Assembly (NCBI GenBank): GCA_030144725.1
Contig: JASKMD010000009.1
Location: 2,457,031 to 2,521,030 of the forward strand
Origin: Haematococcus lacustris
Lineage: Eukaryota; Chlorophyta; Chlorophyceae; Chlamydomonadales; Haematococcaceae
DNA: 64,000 nucleotides
Direction of reading: 5' to 3'
Part shown: positions 11,650 to 21,854 of the stretch, in pieces
Layout: the number at the start of each line of letters is the position of its first letter
How positions within the stretch are numbered: the first letter of the stretch is position 1
Notes under the pieces: model-generated
Seen by the model: only the letters and a program-made list of their open reading frames with translations
Databases searched by the model: none
Told to the model about the DNA's origin: nothing
Program-made: the position numbers and the translations under genes

Positions 11650-12605
11650 CCTAGCGGTGGACTTGCAGGACCCTGTAGCCGTGCGGCAGAACCCTGTAGA
11701 CGTGTGTCACAGAACCCTGTAGCTGTGCGGCAGAACCCTGTAGACTAATAACCAGGACCCTGTAGGCGTGCGGCAGAACTCTGTAGACGTGTGGCGCAGG
11801 ACCCTGTAGGCGTGCGGCAGAACCCTGTAGACTAATGCAGCAGGACCCTGTAGGCGTGCGGCAGAACCCTGTAGTCGTGTGGCGCAGAACCCTGTAGCCG
11901 TGCGGAAGAACCCTGTAAACAAATGTCGCAGGACCCTGTAGGCGTGCGGCAGAACCCTGTAGCTGTTTGTCGCAGGACCCTGTAGGCGTGCGGCAGAACC
12001 CTGTAAACGTGTGGCGCAAAACCCTGTAGCCGTGCGGCTGAACCCTGTAGTCGTGTGGCGCAGAACCCTGTGGCCGTGCGGCAGAACCCTGTAGACGTGG
12101 GTCGTAGGACCCTGTAGGCGTGCGGCAGAACCCTGTAGTCGTGTGGCGCAGAACCCTGTAGCCGTGCGGCAGAACCCTGTAGACGTGTGTCGCAGGACCC
12201 TGTGGCCGTGCGGCAGAACCCTGTAGACGTGTGTCACAGAACCCTGTAGCTGTGCGGCAGAACCCTGTAGACTAATGCAGCAGGACCCTGTGGCCGTGCG
12301 GCAGAACCCTGTAGACGTGGGTAACAGGACCCTGTAGGCGTGCGGCAGAACCCTGTAGACTAATGCAGCAGGACCCTGTAGCCGTGCGGCAGAACCCTGT
12401 AGACGTGGGTAACAGGACCCTGTAGGCGTGCGGCAGAACCCTGTAGACGTGTGCAGCAGGACCCTGTAGCCGTGCGGCAGAACCCTGTAGACGTGGGTAA
12501 CAGGACCCGGTAGCCGTGCGGCAGAACCCTGTAGACGTGTGACGCAGGACCCTGTAGCCGTGCGGCAGAACCCTGTGGCCTAGGACCCTGTACAGGGTCA
12601 GTAGG
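11650..12605 (+). repeat. T1 subterminal repeat array
   Basis: Some 20 units of about 45 bp have alternating halves of the type GCGGCAGAACCCTGTAGACG and CAGGACCCTGTAGCCGTG. The array ends in two copies of the palindrome ACCCTGTACAGGGT (about 12585-12620). Position and design match the GACCCT..AGGGTC arrays of T2. Confidence 0.85.
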
Positions 12606-12725
12606 ACCCTGTACAGGGTTAGGTAACTTTTCAAATAGTTATAACATCGCAGCAACTTTGAGTTTTTCAATGATTACAACGGCGATGAGTCGGCCTTTCC
12701 TGGGGCTATCTGCAGTATGCCTCCC

Positions 12726-12955
12726 TGTGACGGTGCGCTTATGCGTATCCGTAAACCACACTTTAGCAGAGTGACTGAGGAGGTCAATGGTGGGCTGCTA
12801 CCAGCTCGCCATTCGGGTTCGACTCCCGAGGGTCCCGTTCTAAACCTGGGCTCAGTTGCTGTGCGAGAGTGTGGATAGTAGAGACTGCGTTGGACATTTC
12901 TAAGTGGACATGCCGCTCACACTGTAAGATTAAAGGCAGCGGCTACGCCGTTACA
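12726..12955 (+). repeat. Gypsy A 5' LTR
   Basis: 230 bp, TG...CA ends. It contains a B-box-like GGTTCGACTCC (12826-12836) within a perfect T-arm-like hairpin (12823-12839). Confidence 0.95.
12823..12839 (+). other. tRNA T-arm-like hairpin with B-box in gypsy A LTR
   Basis: A 5-bp stem TCGGG/CCCGA closes a 7-base loop TTCGACT, exactly the tRNA T-arm geometry; GGTTCGACTCC fits the RNA polymerase III B-box consensus. Upstream TTAGCAGAGTGACTGAGG (about 12764-12781) is A-box-like. The 3' LTR has the same motif at 26104-26114. There is no acceptor stem, so this is not a tRNA gene. Confidence 0.6.
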
Positions 12956-12957
12956 AA

Positions 12958-12972
12958 TGGTTTCCGGCCGAC
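12958..12972 (+). other. Gypsy A primer-binding site
   Basis: TGGTTTCCGGCCGAC starts 2 bases after the 5' LTR. It begins with TGG as expected for pairing to a tRNA 3' CCA end, and matches TGGTTTCCGACC at the same position in gypsy B (51701). I do not assign the tRNA. Confidence 0.7.
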
Positions 12973-13127
12973 GTCGGTACAGCAACACTCGTGTAAAAGA
13001 TGCCACTATTGGTGCCACCTAAGGGTACTTTTTTATTAGCTGGCTGGCTTCCTATTGTCCATTTGCAAGCCAGCGCACTTTAAAAAAAAAATCAAATCTC
13101 AGTGGTTGATGAGATACCGTGTGCCTG

Positions 13128-13435
13128 TCATTCAGTGCTGAATGCCTAGGCTTAGTGCCTATCAGTACTGACTGCTTGTAAGTACTGACTGCTTGTCAGT
13201 ACTGAATACTTGTCAGTACTGACTGCTTGTCAGTAATGAATACTTGTCAGTACTGAATGACCATAATTTATTACTAATGGCCTGTCAGTACTGCCTGCCT
13301 GTCAGCACTGAATACCGTTCAGTGCTGAATGACCGTTACTTCCGACAAATGGACTGTCAGTACTGACAGTTATTCAGTACTGACAGCTGGTAACTCATCA
13401 ATAAATGCTTGTCAGTATTGAAAGCCTATCATTTA
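13128..13435. repeat. T4 left subterminal repeats
   Basis: Degenerate units built on the palindrome GTCAGTACTGAC, alternating with CTGCTTGT/AATACTTGT spacers and some GTCAGCACTGA variants. Confidence 0.75.
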
Positions 13436-13447
13436 TTACTGTATGTC

Positions 13448-13575
13448 TGTGGGGCTAGGGGTAGGGCTAGGGCTTGGGTTAGGGCTAGGGCTAGGGCTAG
13501 GGCAAGGGCTAGGGCTAGGGCTAGGGCTAGAGCTAGGGCTAGGGCTAGGGCTAGGGCTAGGGCTAAGGCTAGAGT
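13448..13575. repeat. (GGGCTA)n array
   Basis: About 20 units of GGGCTA with scattered variants (GGGCTT, GGGTTA, GGGCAA). It resembles but does not equal plant/algal telomere sequence (TTTAGGG), and it lies inside a transposon. Confidence 0.85.
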
Positions 13576-13629
13576 CGGAGCTATGGATTTGGGAGAATTG
13601 ATAACATCAGCGATTACACTGTACACCTG

Positions 13630-13905
13630 TCAGCACTGACAAATGCGCGCACACATACTCCCACATCTGCAGCATGCGCGCATACTCCCGCATCTTCTTA
13701 GCAGCCTCCTCAATGTTGGCAGCGATGGTGGCTGCGTTTCTTGCTCTCTCCCCCGCTGGCATGCCAGACCGCAATGGCGGATCGTTGGCTGCTGGTTGCT
13801 CCCAGTCATGATGCCTCGGAATACTGATTGCCAGGCGTACTTGATACAATGCATGAAGTCCTCCATGATCCAGCCCCTGCGAGGTGGAACGCAGCACTAG
13901 ATTCA
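13630..13905 (-). pseudogene. Relic of a Tnp2-like transposase exon in T4
   Basis: Read on the minus strand, a WIMEDFMHCIKYAWQSVFRG stretch corresponds to WRMEDFKHWLLYFSPIVLRG in the T2 transposase exon near 44455-44515, directly after a possible acceptor. Downstream, another frame reads RNAATIAANIEEAAKKMREY, similar in position and character to the following T2 exon. The frame changes between the two, and no neighbouring exon is recognisable, so it is a decayed fragment. It supports T4 as a CACTA-like element. Confidence 0.45.
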
Positions 13906-14019
13906 TAGTGAGAAACAGATGTGGATAGCACCCTAACCCCATCCCTAACCCAATGACAACACTAGTAAGCACTAACAGCTTTATGTGCTACCACATACCA
14001 GCACTGTCAAGTTCAACTA

Positions 14020-14905
14020 GTCAGCACTGTCAACCTGTCAGCACTGTCAACCTGTCAGCACTGACAGCCTGTATGCACTGACACATTATCAGCACTGACA
14101 TCTTGTCAGCACTGACAGCTTGTCAGCACTGAAAGAATTATCAGCACTGAAAACCTGACAGTACTGTAAACCAGTAAGCACTGATAAATTATCAGCACTG
14201 ACAACCTGACAGCACTGATATATTATAAGCACTGACAGTTTATCAGCACTGCATTATCATCAGCACTGACAACCTCTAAGCACTGATAACCAATCAGCAC
14301 TGACAAATTATCAGCACTGACAACCTGACAACACTGTAAACTAGTTAGCACTGACAAACTATCAGCACTGTCAACCTGTCAGCACTGATAAATTATAAGC
14401 ACTTACAACCTGTCAGCACTGATAAATTACCAGCACTGACAACCAGTCAGAACTGATCAATTATCAGCACTGACAACCTGTCAGCACTGATAGATTATCA
14501 GCACTGACAACCTGTCAGCACTGATATATTATTAAGGACTGGCAGATTATCAGCACTGACAGATTATCAGCACTGACAACCTGTCAGCACTGATAAATTA
14601 GCAGCACTGACAACCTGTCAGCACTGATAAATTAGCAGCACTGACAACCTGTCAGCACTGATAAATTAGCAGCACTGACAACCTGTCAGCACTGATAAAT
14701 TAGCAGCACTGACAACCTGTCAGCACTGACAACCTGTCAGCACTGACAACCTGTCAGCACTGACAACCTGTCAGCACTGATAAATTATCAGCACTGACAA
14801 CCTGTCAGCACTGATATATTGTTAAGGACTGACAGATTATCAGCACTGACAACCTGTCAGCACTGATAAATTAGCAGCACTGACAACCTGTCAGCACTGA
14901 TAAAT
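14020..14905. repeat. T4 internal/subterminal repeats, CAGCACTGA type
   Basis: Dozens of units of CAGCACTGACAACCTGT and CAGCACTGATAAATTA. The core TCAGCACTGA is a near palindrome related to GTCAGTACTGAC at the left end and to the array at 19270-20960. Confidence 0.85.
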
Positions 14906-14997
14906 TAGCAGCATGCCAATTAGCAGCATGCCAATTAGCAGCATGCCAATTAGCAGCATGCCAATTAGCAGCATGCCAATTAGCAGCATGCCAATGG
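14906..14997 (+). repeat. 15-bp tandem repeat (GCAGCATGCCAATTA)
   Basis: Six perfect head-to-tail copies. They create a short Met-Pro-Ile-Ser-Ser repeat ORF that I regard as spurious. Confidence 0.85.
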
Positions 14998-15618
14998 CAT
15001 TTACCTTGCAAGGGCGGCGGAGGGAGTATGCCATGTTTCATTGTATATGCTCCAGCTGCCTCCTACTGCATGCAACCAACAGGCAGCTAAGGATGAGCAA
15101 TCACAGTAACGACGACATGCCTAACAGGAGGCAATAGATCACATGCAATGGCAGACAGGAAGGCAAGCAGGTAGGGGGCTAACCACTCACCGGAGCAAAG
15201 GAGAGCGATGTAATCGTGTGAAGTACGAATGTGTACTAAGGAGTTTAACCTGTGCTTCTGGCGCTCCTGTCCTAGGAGAGGATGGGAAAGTACACATGTG
15301 AGGGGAGGAGAGGGGAAGGCTTGAGGTGCCCATCAGACCTGCAGCCAAGGGGCGTGAACGTGACGTAGTAGATCAGGCTAGGAAACAGGTGTTAGCCACT
15401 TACAGGTAACCACTCACTCCTTACCTGTAGCGACTTGTAGCCTTTCACTAGCAGAAAGGAGGAAAGGAGCGAAAGGGCAAAGAGAAGAGGGTGGTGAGGG
15501 GGACGAGGGGGTGTGTTTGGGAGAGGTGGTGGGTAGCGCCATGGTAGGTTGGTGAAGGGTGGGGGGCTTGCTCTTGGCTGCTGGGAGGGAGGGTACTAGG
15601 TGCGACCGTAGGTTGGAG
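14998..15618. other. T4 interior, no gene recognised
   Basis: Mixed-composition sequence. Open frames here are short or run into the neighbouring G-rich microsatellite. I see no domain or RNA gene. Confidence 0.4.
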
Positions 15619-16674
15619 GGAGTGCGGGAGGGAGGGCGGGCGGGCGGGCGGGCGGGCGGGCGGGCGGGAGGGCGGGAGGGCGGGAGGGCGGGAGGGAGGG
15701 CGGGAGGGAGGGCGGGAGGGAGGGCGGGAGGGAGGGCGGGAGGGAGGGCGGGAGGGAGGGCGGGAGGGAGGGCGGGAGGGAGGGCGGGAGGGAGGGCGGG
15801 AGGGAGGGCGGGCGGGAGGGCGGGCGGGCGGGCGGGAGGGCGGGAGGGCGGGAGGGCGGGAGGGCGGGAGGGCGGGAGGGCGGGAGGGCGGGAGGGCGGG
15901 AGGGCGGGAGGGCGGGAGGGCGGGAGGGCGGGAGGGCGGGGAGGGCGGGAGGGCGGGAGGGCGGGAGGGCGGGAGGGCGGGAGGGCGGGAGGGCGGGAGG
16001 GCGGGAGGGCGGGAGGGCGGGAGGGCGGGAGGGCGGGAGGGCGGGAGGGCGGGAGGGCGGGAGGGCGGGAGGGCGGGAGGGCGGGAGGGCGGGAGGGCGG
16101 GAGGGCGGGAGGGCGGGAGGGCGGGAGGGCGGGAGGGCGGGAGGGCGGGAGGGCGGGAGGGCGGGAGGGCGGGAGGGCGGGAGGGCGGGAGGGCGGGAGG
16201 GAGGGAGGGAGGGAGGGAGGGAGGGAGGGAGGGAGGGAGGGAGGGAGGGAGGGAGGGAGGGAGGGAGGGAGGGAGGGAGGGAGGGAGGGAGGGAGGGAGG
16301 GAGGGAGGGAGGGAGGGAGGGAGGGAGGGAGGGAGGGAGGGAGGGAGGGAGGGAGGGAGGGAGGGAGGGAGGGAGGGAGGGAGGGAGGGAGGGAGGGAGG
16401 GAGGGAGGGAGGGAGGGAGGGAGGGAGGGAGGGAGGGAGGGAGGGAGGGAGGGAGGGAGGGAGGGAGGGAGGGAGGGAGGGAGGGAGGGAGGGAGGGAGG
16501 GAGGGAGGGAGGGAGGGAGGGAGGGAGGGAGGGAGGGAGGGAGGGAGGGAGGGAGGGAGGGAGGGAGGGAGGGAGGGAGGGAGGGAGGGAGGGAGGGAGG
16601 GAGGGAGGGAGGGAGGGAGGGAGGGAGGGAGGGAGGGAGGGAGGGAGGGAGGGAGGGAGGGAGGGAGGGAGGGT
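15619..16674. repeat. (GGGCGGGAGGGA)n / (GGGA)n microsatellite
   Basis: About 1.05 kb of guanine-rich repeats: first GGGC and GGGCGGGA/GGGAGGGC units, then from about 16195 an almost perfect GGGA run of nearly 480 bp. Every strand-specific G run could form G-quadruplexes. Long ORFs in all frames here are artefacts of the repeat. Confidence 0.95.
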
Positions 16675-19260
16675 CCCTCAGACCTGCTGCAAACTCCGTC
16701 AGACCTGCAGCAAACACGGCGCATGCTAACTGTGTAGGCTGGACCACTAAAAGGCGAGGGGTGGCCACTCACCGCTTGCTCCGTGCTCTTCTGTGCTCCT
16801 CCATGCTTCATCCCAGTTGCCTCTTACCTTTTAGTGGGCCGGGCTGCAATGTGGAGGGTACAGGGTAGTGAAGGTGGGGGAGGGTAGGGAGAGAGGGTAG
16901 AGGAGGGAGGGGCGGGGGGGGGGGACAGGGAAGGGGAGTGAAGGAGGAAGGAGGGTCAAGGAATGTGTAGAGGACCTGCGAAACAAAGGGTGACAAGTTG
17001 TGAAGGGAGGAGCAATGTATAGTGGGTACAAGATGCACTCACCAACAGAGGATGTAGATGAAGGAGCTGATGTGGGAGGACAGGCTCGGAGATGGTGGTT
17101 TCGACATGTCAAAGGCATAGAGGTGGGTCAAAGTAGACTACGTCGCTAGCTCGTTGCGTGGGCTGCGTTTGAGGTATTGCGTTGCGATCTCGAGGCTGGT
17201 TGCTACGTCTGCAAGGTCTGCCAGGCAGCTAGCTTCGTGCGAGAGTGGCTGCGAAGCACCGTGCTACGTGGCAGCTTCGTGGCAGGCTTGGCCGAGATGG
17301 CCGAGATGAGATGTGGCTGCCTGGCTGCATTGTGGCTGCCTCGCTGCAATGTGGCTGCCTGGCTGCGATGTGTCATGCGAGAGTGGCTGCCTGGTTGCGA
17401 TGTTGTCTGCATAGCTTGGTGCCCGCTTGGCTACTTACCTGCGGGTCGCGAAGCTAGCCTGACGAGCACCGACGCTAGACGTTGTGTACAGGGCACAGAG
17501 TTAAGTTTTTCATATTTCATGTCTGATTTGCATGCCGATTTGCAGGTTCGTGCCGCCCCATTGCATCCCCACCCCTCAGCCGAGCAGCCGAGCAGCCGAA
17601 CTGCCCTCAATTCGCGGCACGCTTCTAGGTGGCCACCTAGCCATGCAGCCAACGTTCGGCCTTGCCGACAACCCCACAGCCGCGCGGACAGCCTTGCATA
17701 TGTACAGCCGAGCACACTAGTAGCAAGATCTCACTAGCGTCCGTAGACATTTACGCAGCCAAGAGCGCAGAACCTCGCGACTGATTTAGCATGCAACATA
17801 GTCACGCAGCGCTACGCAACCGTAGCCGTCATTTTATTGGCTCTTGGTACTAGCCTCCGTTGCTCTTCCGTTGCTCTCAGCCAAAACCCTCCCATGCCCC
17901 TTGTTTGTTGCAGGTCTGACCCCTCTCTCACTCACCAGCATAAAGCCTTGGGCGGGAGCCAAGAGCAACAGCAACAACCAGCATGAGGAGACGGGGGAGG
18001 AGGTTGAGTCAGCCCTCGCACTTCGCACCTCGCAGAACTTCCTCCCTTTCCCCATCCCACCACCTCCCTACCCATCTCTCCCAAGCTGATGCCTCCCCTC
18101 CCGCTCCCCCTTCTGCCATTACCCCCTTCCGCCTTGAGACCCCTGCTGCCCTCCTCCCCTTCTCCCACCCCCTTCCCTCCCCATCGCAGCCCCCGTCTTG
18201 GGCATGCACTACCTCCCAAGCCATTATTAGCTCCCTCTCCCTCACTATCATCGTCCCTCTCCCTTCCCCTTCCCCAACGGAGAAACGTCACACAATCAAG
18301 AATGGTCACACTCCTACTACAGCAAATGGTAACCCCAGCCCCCAGCTAACCTTGCAGTTATGTGCCTCTATGTACCCAGTCTAAACGCTTGCATGCCCCT
18401 TGTTTGTTGCAGGATTGATAGTCACACCCTTCACCCTCTGCCCCGCCACACTTCCCTCACCCTACTAACCTCCCCCCACCTGCACTATGATGCAACCCCC
18501 TCCCTCCCTACCTACCGTGAAGCCTGGAGATGGCCCCCACCCCCCTCAACCCCCCACCCCCATACACCTCCCAAGCCATCAGTAGCAGTCAGGAGCCCAG
18601 GAGGTATAGCGACTAGACAGACTAGACAGGAGGTATCGCGACAGGACTAGCACTCTCACAGGCTACTACAACCATACTCCCCACCCCATCGTGGTCATAG
18701 CACTTTGATCCATGCAGGTGCAACATGGCGTGCGTTAAGGCATGCTATGAGGCAGGTTGTGCATGGAGCGAGCCGCCATGAGTCGACTGTTGTGTGGTAC
18801 TGCGACGATGCAGCCCCTGTATACTTGCAGCCAGGAGCAGCAGCCAAGTGCAGCCAGGAGCAGCGGCCAACAAACAGCCGAGGGGAACAGCCAAGATGTG
18901 CAGCAAGGAGGCTCATCTAGGAGCCGCCGCCATAAGTCATATGGCGCAGCTACCTAGGTGGCGCATGACGTGAGCAGCTAGCATGAGGCAGGTGGTGCAT
19001 GACGTGTGCAGCCAGCAGTCAGCTGCTGTGTGGTAGGTGAAGCGTGGCGTAAGCAACCAGGAGCTTGGAGCCCAGCCTAGCTATGTTGTTACTTTGTAGT
19101 TGTGGTGGCAGTCACCTCGTTGTGTGTTGTATTGTCCCCTTGTTGTGGTGTTGTTGTTGTTGTCGCCTTTCTTTCAAGACATGTGCTGAACATCCCCGTG
19201 AAGTGATGGTGCATCATGCAGGTGTTTAGCAATCCATAAGTTAGTAAGTCAACATAGTTA
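16675..19260. other. T4 interior, no convincing gene
   Basis: Two nearly identical stretches, ATGCCCCTTGTTTGTTGCAG (about 17895 and 18393), look like 3' splice sites, and a related ATGCCCATTGTTTACTGCAG lies in T3 at 32874. They hint at an old multi-exon gene, but the flanking frames are Pro/Ser/Leu-rich with no recognisable domain. Confidence 0.35.
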
Positions 19261-19269
19261 GTTAGTTTA

Positions 19270-20965
19270 GTAAGTCAGTACTGAAAGTTAGTCGGTCAAC
19301 ACTAAAAGTTACTCAGTTAGCACTGAAAGTTAGTCAGTCAGCACTGAAAGTGGGTCAGTCAGCACTGAAAGTAAGGTGGTCAGCACTGAAAGTTGGTCAG
19401 TCAGCACTGAAAGTTAGGTAGTCACCACTGAAAGTAAGTGAGTTAAGTTATTCAGCACAGAGTGTAAGGTGGTCAGCACTGAAAGTGGGTCAGTCAGCAC
19501 TGTAAAATAGGTAGTCAGCACTGTAAGTTAGTGAGTCAGCACTGAAAATAAAGTAGTCAGCACTGAGAGTTAGTGAGTCAGCACTGAAAGTGGGTCAGTC
19601 AGCACTGACAATGGGTCAGTCAGTACTGACAACGGGTCAATCAGTACTGACGGTAACTCAGTCAGCACTAACAATGGTTCAGTCAGCACTGCCAATGGGT
19701 CAGTCAGCACTGAATGTTAATCAATCAGCACTGACAATGGTTCAGTCAGCACTGAATGTTAGACAGTCAGCACTTAAAGTTAAGTACTTAGCACTGTAAG
19801 TAAGGTAGTCAGCACTGACCGCTGGTCAGTCAGTACTGAATAATAACCAGTCAGCACTGAATGTCAATCGGTCAGCACTGAATATAAGTCAGTCAGCACT
19901 GACAGTTAGGTTGTCAGCACTGAAAATTAGGAAGTCAGCACTGATAATTGGGTAGTCAGCACTGACAGTTAGGTTGTCAGCACTGATAATTAGGTAGTCA
20001 GCACTGATAATTAGGTAGTCAGCACTGACAGTTAGGTTGTCAGCACTGATAATTAGGTAGTCAGCACTGACAGTTAGGTTGTCAGCACTGATAATTAGGT
20101 AGTCAGCACTGATAATTAGGTAGTCAGCACTGACAGTTAGGTTGTCAGCACTGATAATTAGGTAGTCAGCACTGAAAGTGGGTCAGTCAGCACTGATAAT
20201 TAGGTAGTCAGCACTGATAATTAGGTAGTCAGCACTGACAGTTAGGTTGTCAGCACTGATAATTAGGTAGTCAGCACTGATAAATAGGTAGTCAGCACTG
20301 ACAGTTAGGTTGTCAGCACTGATAATTAGGTAGTCAGCACTGACAGTTAGGTTGTCAGCACTGATAATTAGGAAGTCAGCACTGATAATTAGGTAGTCAG
20401 CACTGACAGTTAGGTTGTCAGCACTGATAATTAGGTAGTCAGCACTGATAATTAGGTAGTCAGCACTGACAGTTAGGTTGTCAGCACTGATAATTAGGTA
20501 GTCAGCACTGACAGTTAGGTTGTCAGCACTGATAATTAGGTAGTCAGCACTGATAATTAGGTAGTCAGCACTGACAGTTAGGTTGTCAGCACTGATAATT
20601 AGGTAGTCAGCACTGATAATTAGGTAGTCAGCACTGACAGTTAGGTTGTCAGCACTGATAATTAGGTAGTCAGCACTGAAAGTGGGTCAGTCAGCACTGT
20701 CAGTTAGGTTGTCAGCACTGATAATTAGGTAGTCAGCACTGAAAATGGGTCAGTCAGCACTGACAGTTAGGTTGTCAGCACTGATAATTAGGTAGTCAGC
20801 ACTGATAATTAGGTAGTCAGCACTGAAAATGGGTCAGTCAGTACTGAAAGTGGGTCAGTCAGTTAGGTTAGGTTAGGTAAGTTAGGTTGTAAGCACTGAC
20901 TGTGGATCAGTCAGCACTGACGTGGGGGGCTGTCAGTACTGACAACTCTGTATCTCCTCAGACCA
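19270..20965. repeat. T4 right subterminal repeat array
   Basis: About 80 units of GTCAGCACTGAtAATTAGGTA and GTCAGCACTGACAGTTAGGTT alternating in higher-order blocks. The same TCAGCACTGA core occurs near the left end. Confidence 0.9.
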
Positions 20966-21080
20966 ATTTTTCCTCGATTTTAGGTTTTCACCATAACTCT
21001 TACAATGTTCTAAAAATGCTATGTACCAAGTTTCATGTCAAAATATTGAACTTTACATGTGATAGTTTCTACGAGTGAAT

Positions 21081-21854
21081 ATGACAGACAATCCAGGCAA
21101 TGGCGGGCCACCCGCCGGAGCTGAACCCCCCAACAATACCACTTCAGAGCCTGACATGCTAGATAAGCTCCTGGAGGCAGCTCGGACTAATCCGCAGCTT
21201 CGTGCGAAGTTCAACGCCGTTGTGGAGACTTTCTCAGGTGGCTCTAAAGCCCCTGGTGACCCTCCTTCCGGCGATAACCCAGAGGATACCCCTGGTGGCG
21301 ATATGGAGGACGGCGAGATGGACGAGCAACATCCTCGCTACGTTGGCGGGGATTACGACTACATCCTTGAGCTGGAGGCGCAACAGCTGCAGATTCAGGC
21401 CGAGAATGAAGCTCTCCGCCAAGCGCTGTCTACCATTACCTCTCAGGCGTCAAGTGCCCTGGGAGGGGAGGCCCACCCCGGCAGGCGTGGCAATAAGCCC
21501 CCTGTTTCTGGTGGTGCTGGCAAGAGGCCCAGACATGATGAGCTGTGGTCCAAGAAACCCCTGTTGCCTGGGCAGTACTGCTTCAAGTGCAACCGTCCCG
21601 GCCACCTGACCAACCACCCATGCCCCTACCGCCACTTCACGGCTGTTGAGGCCCGGCGCAGGTCTGGGTATCCTCACCCACCTGAGGGTGCCAAGAAGCC
21701 TGGCCAAGCCAAGTCCAAGCCTCCTTCTGAGTCTGGCGCGTCTGAGTCAGACCAGGAGCCAGAGCCCCAGCCTCCAGCAAAGGCTTCTAAGCCTAGGAAC
21801 CAGGGCATGCGCCGTGGTTACCAGGACCGTGGCCCTATCCAGGCCAACCGTTAG
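21081..21854 (+). CDS. gag: Gypsy A gag, short form lacking the capsid domain
   Basis: The start is ATG 21081, directly after the T4 insertion, with context matching the gag start of gypsy B. The protein is 257 residues: an acidic N-terminus, a coiled-coil-like segment (about 100-125, ILELEAQQLQIQAENEALRQ), a zinc knuckle CFKCNRPGHLTNHPC (about 170-185; CX2CX4HX5C rather than CX4C), and a basic Pro/Lys-rich tail. Compared with gag of B and C (about 542 and 699 residues), it lacks the central capsid block with the RWTD...LPSFLSGKAR motifs. It ends with TAG 21852-21854, after which the same frame continues into pol. Confidence 0.85.
   Translation: MTDNPGNGGPPAGAEPPNNTTSEPDMLDKLLEAARTNPQLRAKFNAVVETFSGGSKAPGDPPSGDNPEDTPGGDMEDGEMDEQHPRYVGGDYDYILELEAQQLQIQAENEALRQALSTITSQASSALGGEAHPGRRGNKPPVSGGAGKRPRHDELWSKKPLLPGQYCFKCNRPGHLTNHPCPYRHFTAVEARRRSGYPHPPEGAKKPGQAKSKPPSESGASESDQEPEPQPPAKASKPRNQGMRRGYQDRGPIQANR

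Larger units (their letters stand above)
12986..21077 (-). mobile_element. T4: CACTA-like transposon inserted in the gypsy A leader
   Basis: The left end is CACTCGTGTAAAAGAT; the right end, reverse-complemented, is CACTCGTAGAAACTAT. AA flanks both sides (12984-12985, 21078-21079) as a 2-bp duplication. Without T4, gypsy A has about 33 bases from LTR to the gag ATG, with ...CAATATGAC just before and at the start codon, as in gypsy B. That confirms the borders. T4 is 8.1 kb: palindrome-based subterminal arrays at both ends, several microsatellites and one transposase relic (13630-13905, minus strand). No intact gene, so probably non-autonomous. Confidence 0.78.

Noticed and set aside
11650..12605. 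Regular repeats with spacers resembling a CRISPR array (also 27795-28510, 30385-31885, 46556-47335)
   Set aside because: The spacers are themselves repeated, the repeats are palindromes, there are no cas genes, and they occur as inverted pairs just inside transposon ends in a eukaryotic sequence.
12764..12845. A functional tRNA gene in the gypsy LTRs
   Set aside because: T-arm and parts of other arms are present but there is no acceptor stem, and the sequence is part of a terminal repeat duplicated with the element.
13448..13575. Telomere (also 44895-45075)
   Set aside because: Units are mixed GGGCTA/CCCTAA/CCCTAG, short, and inside transposons with sequence on both sides; the second array is in an intron.
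17177..17737. A 186-codon ORF in T4
   Set aside because: No domain, composition follows the local repeats (GTGGCTGCCTGGCTGC), and overlapping frames are equally open.
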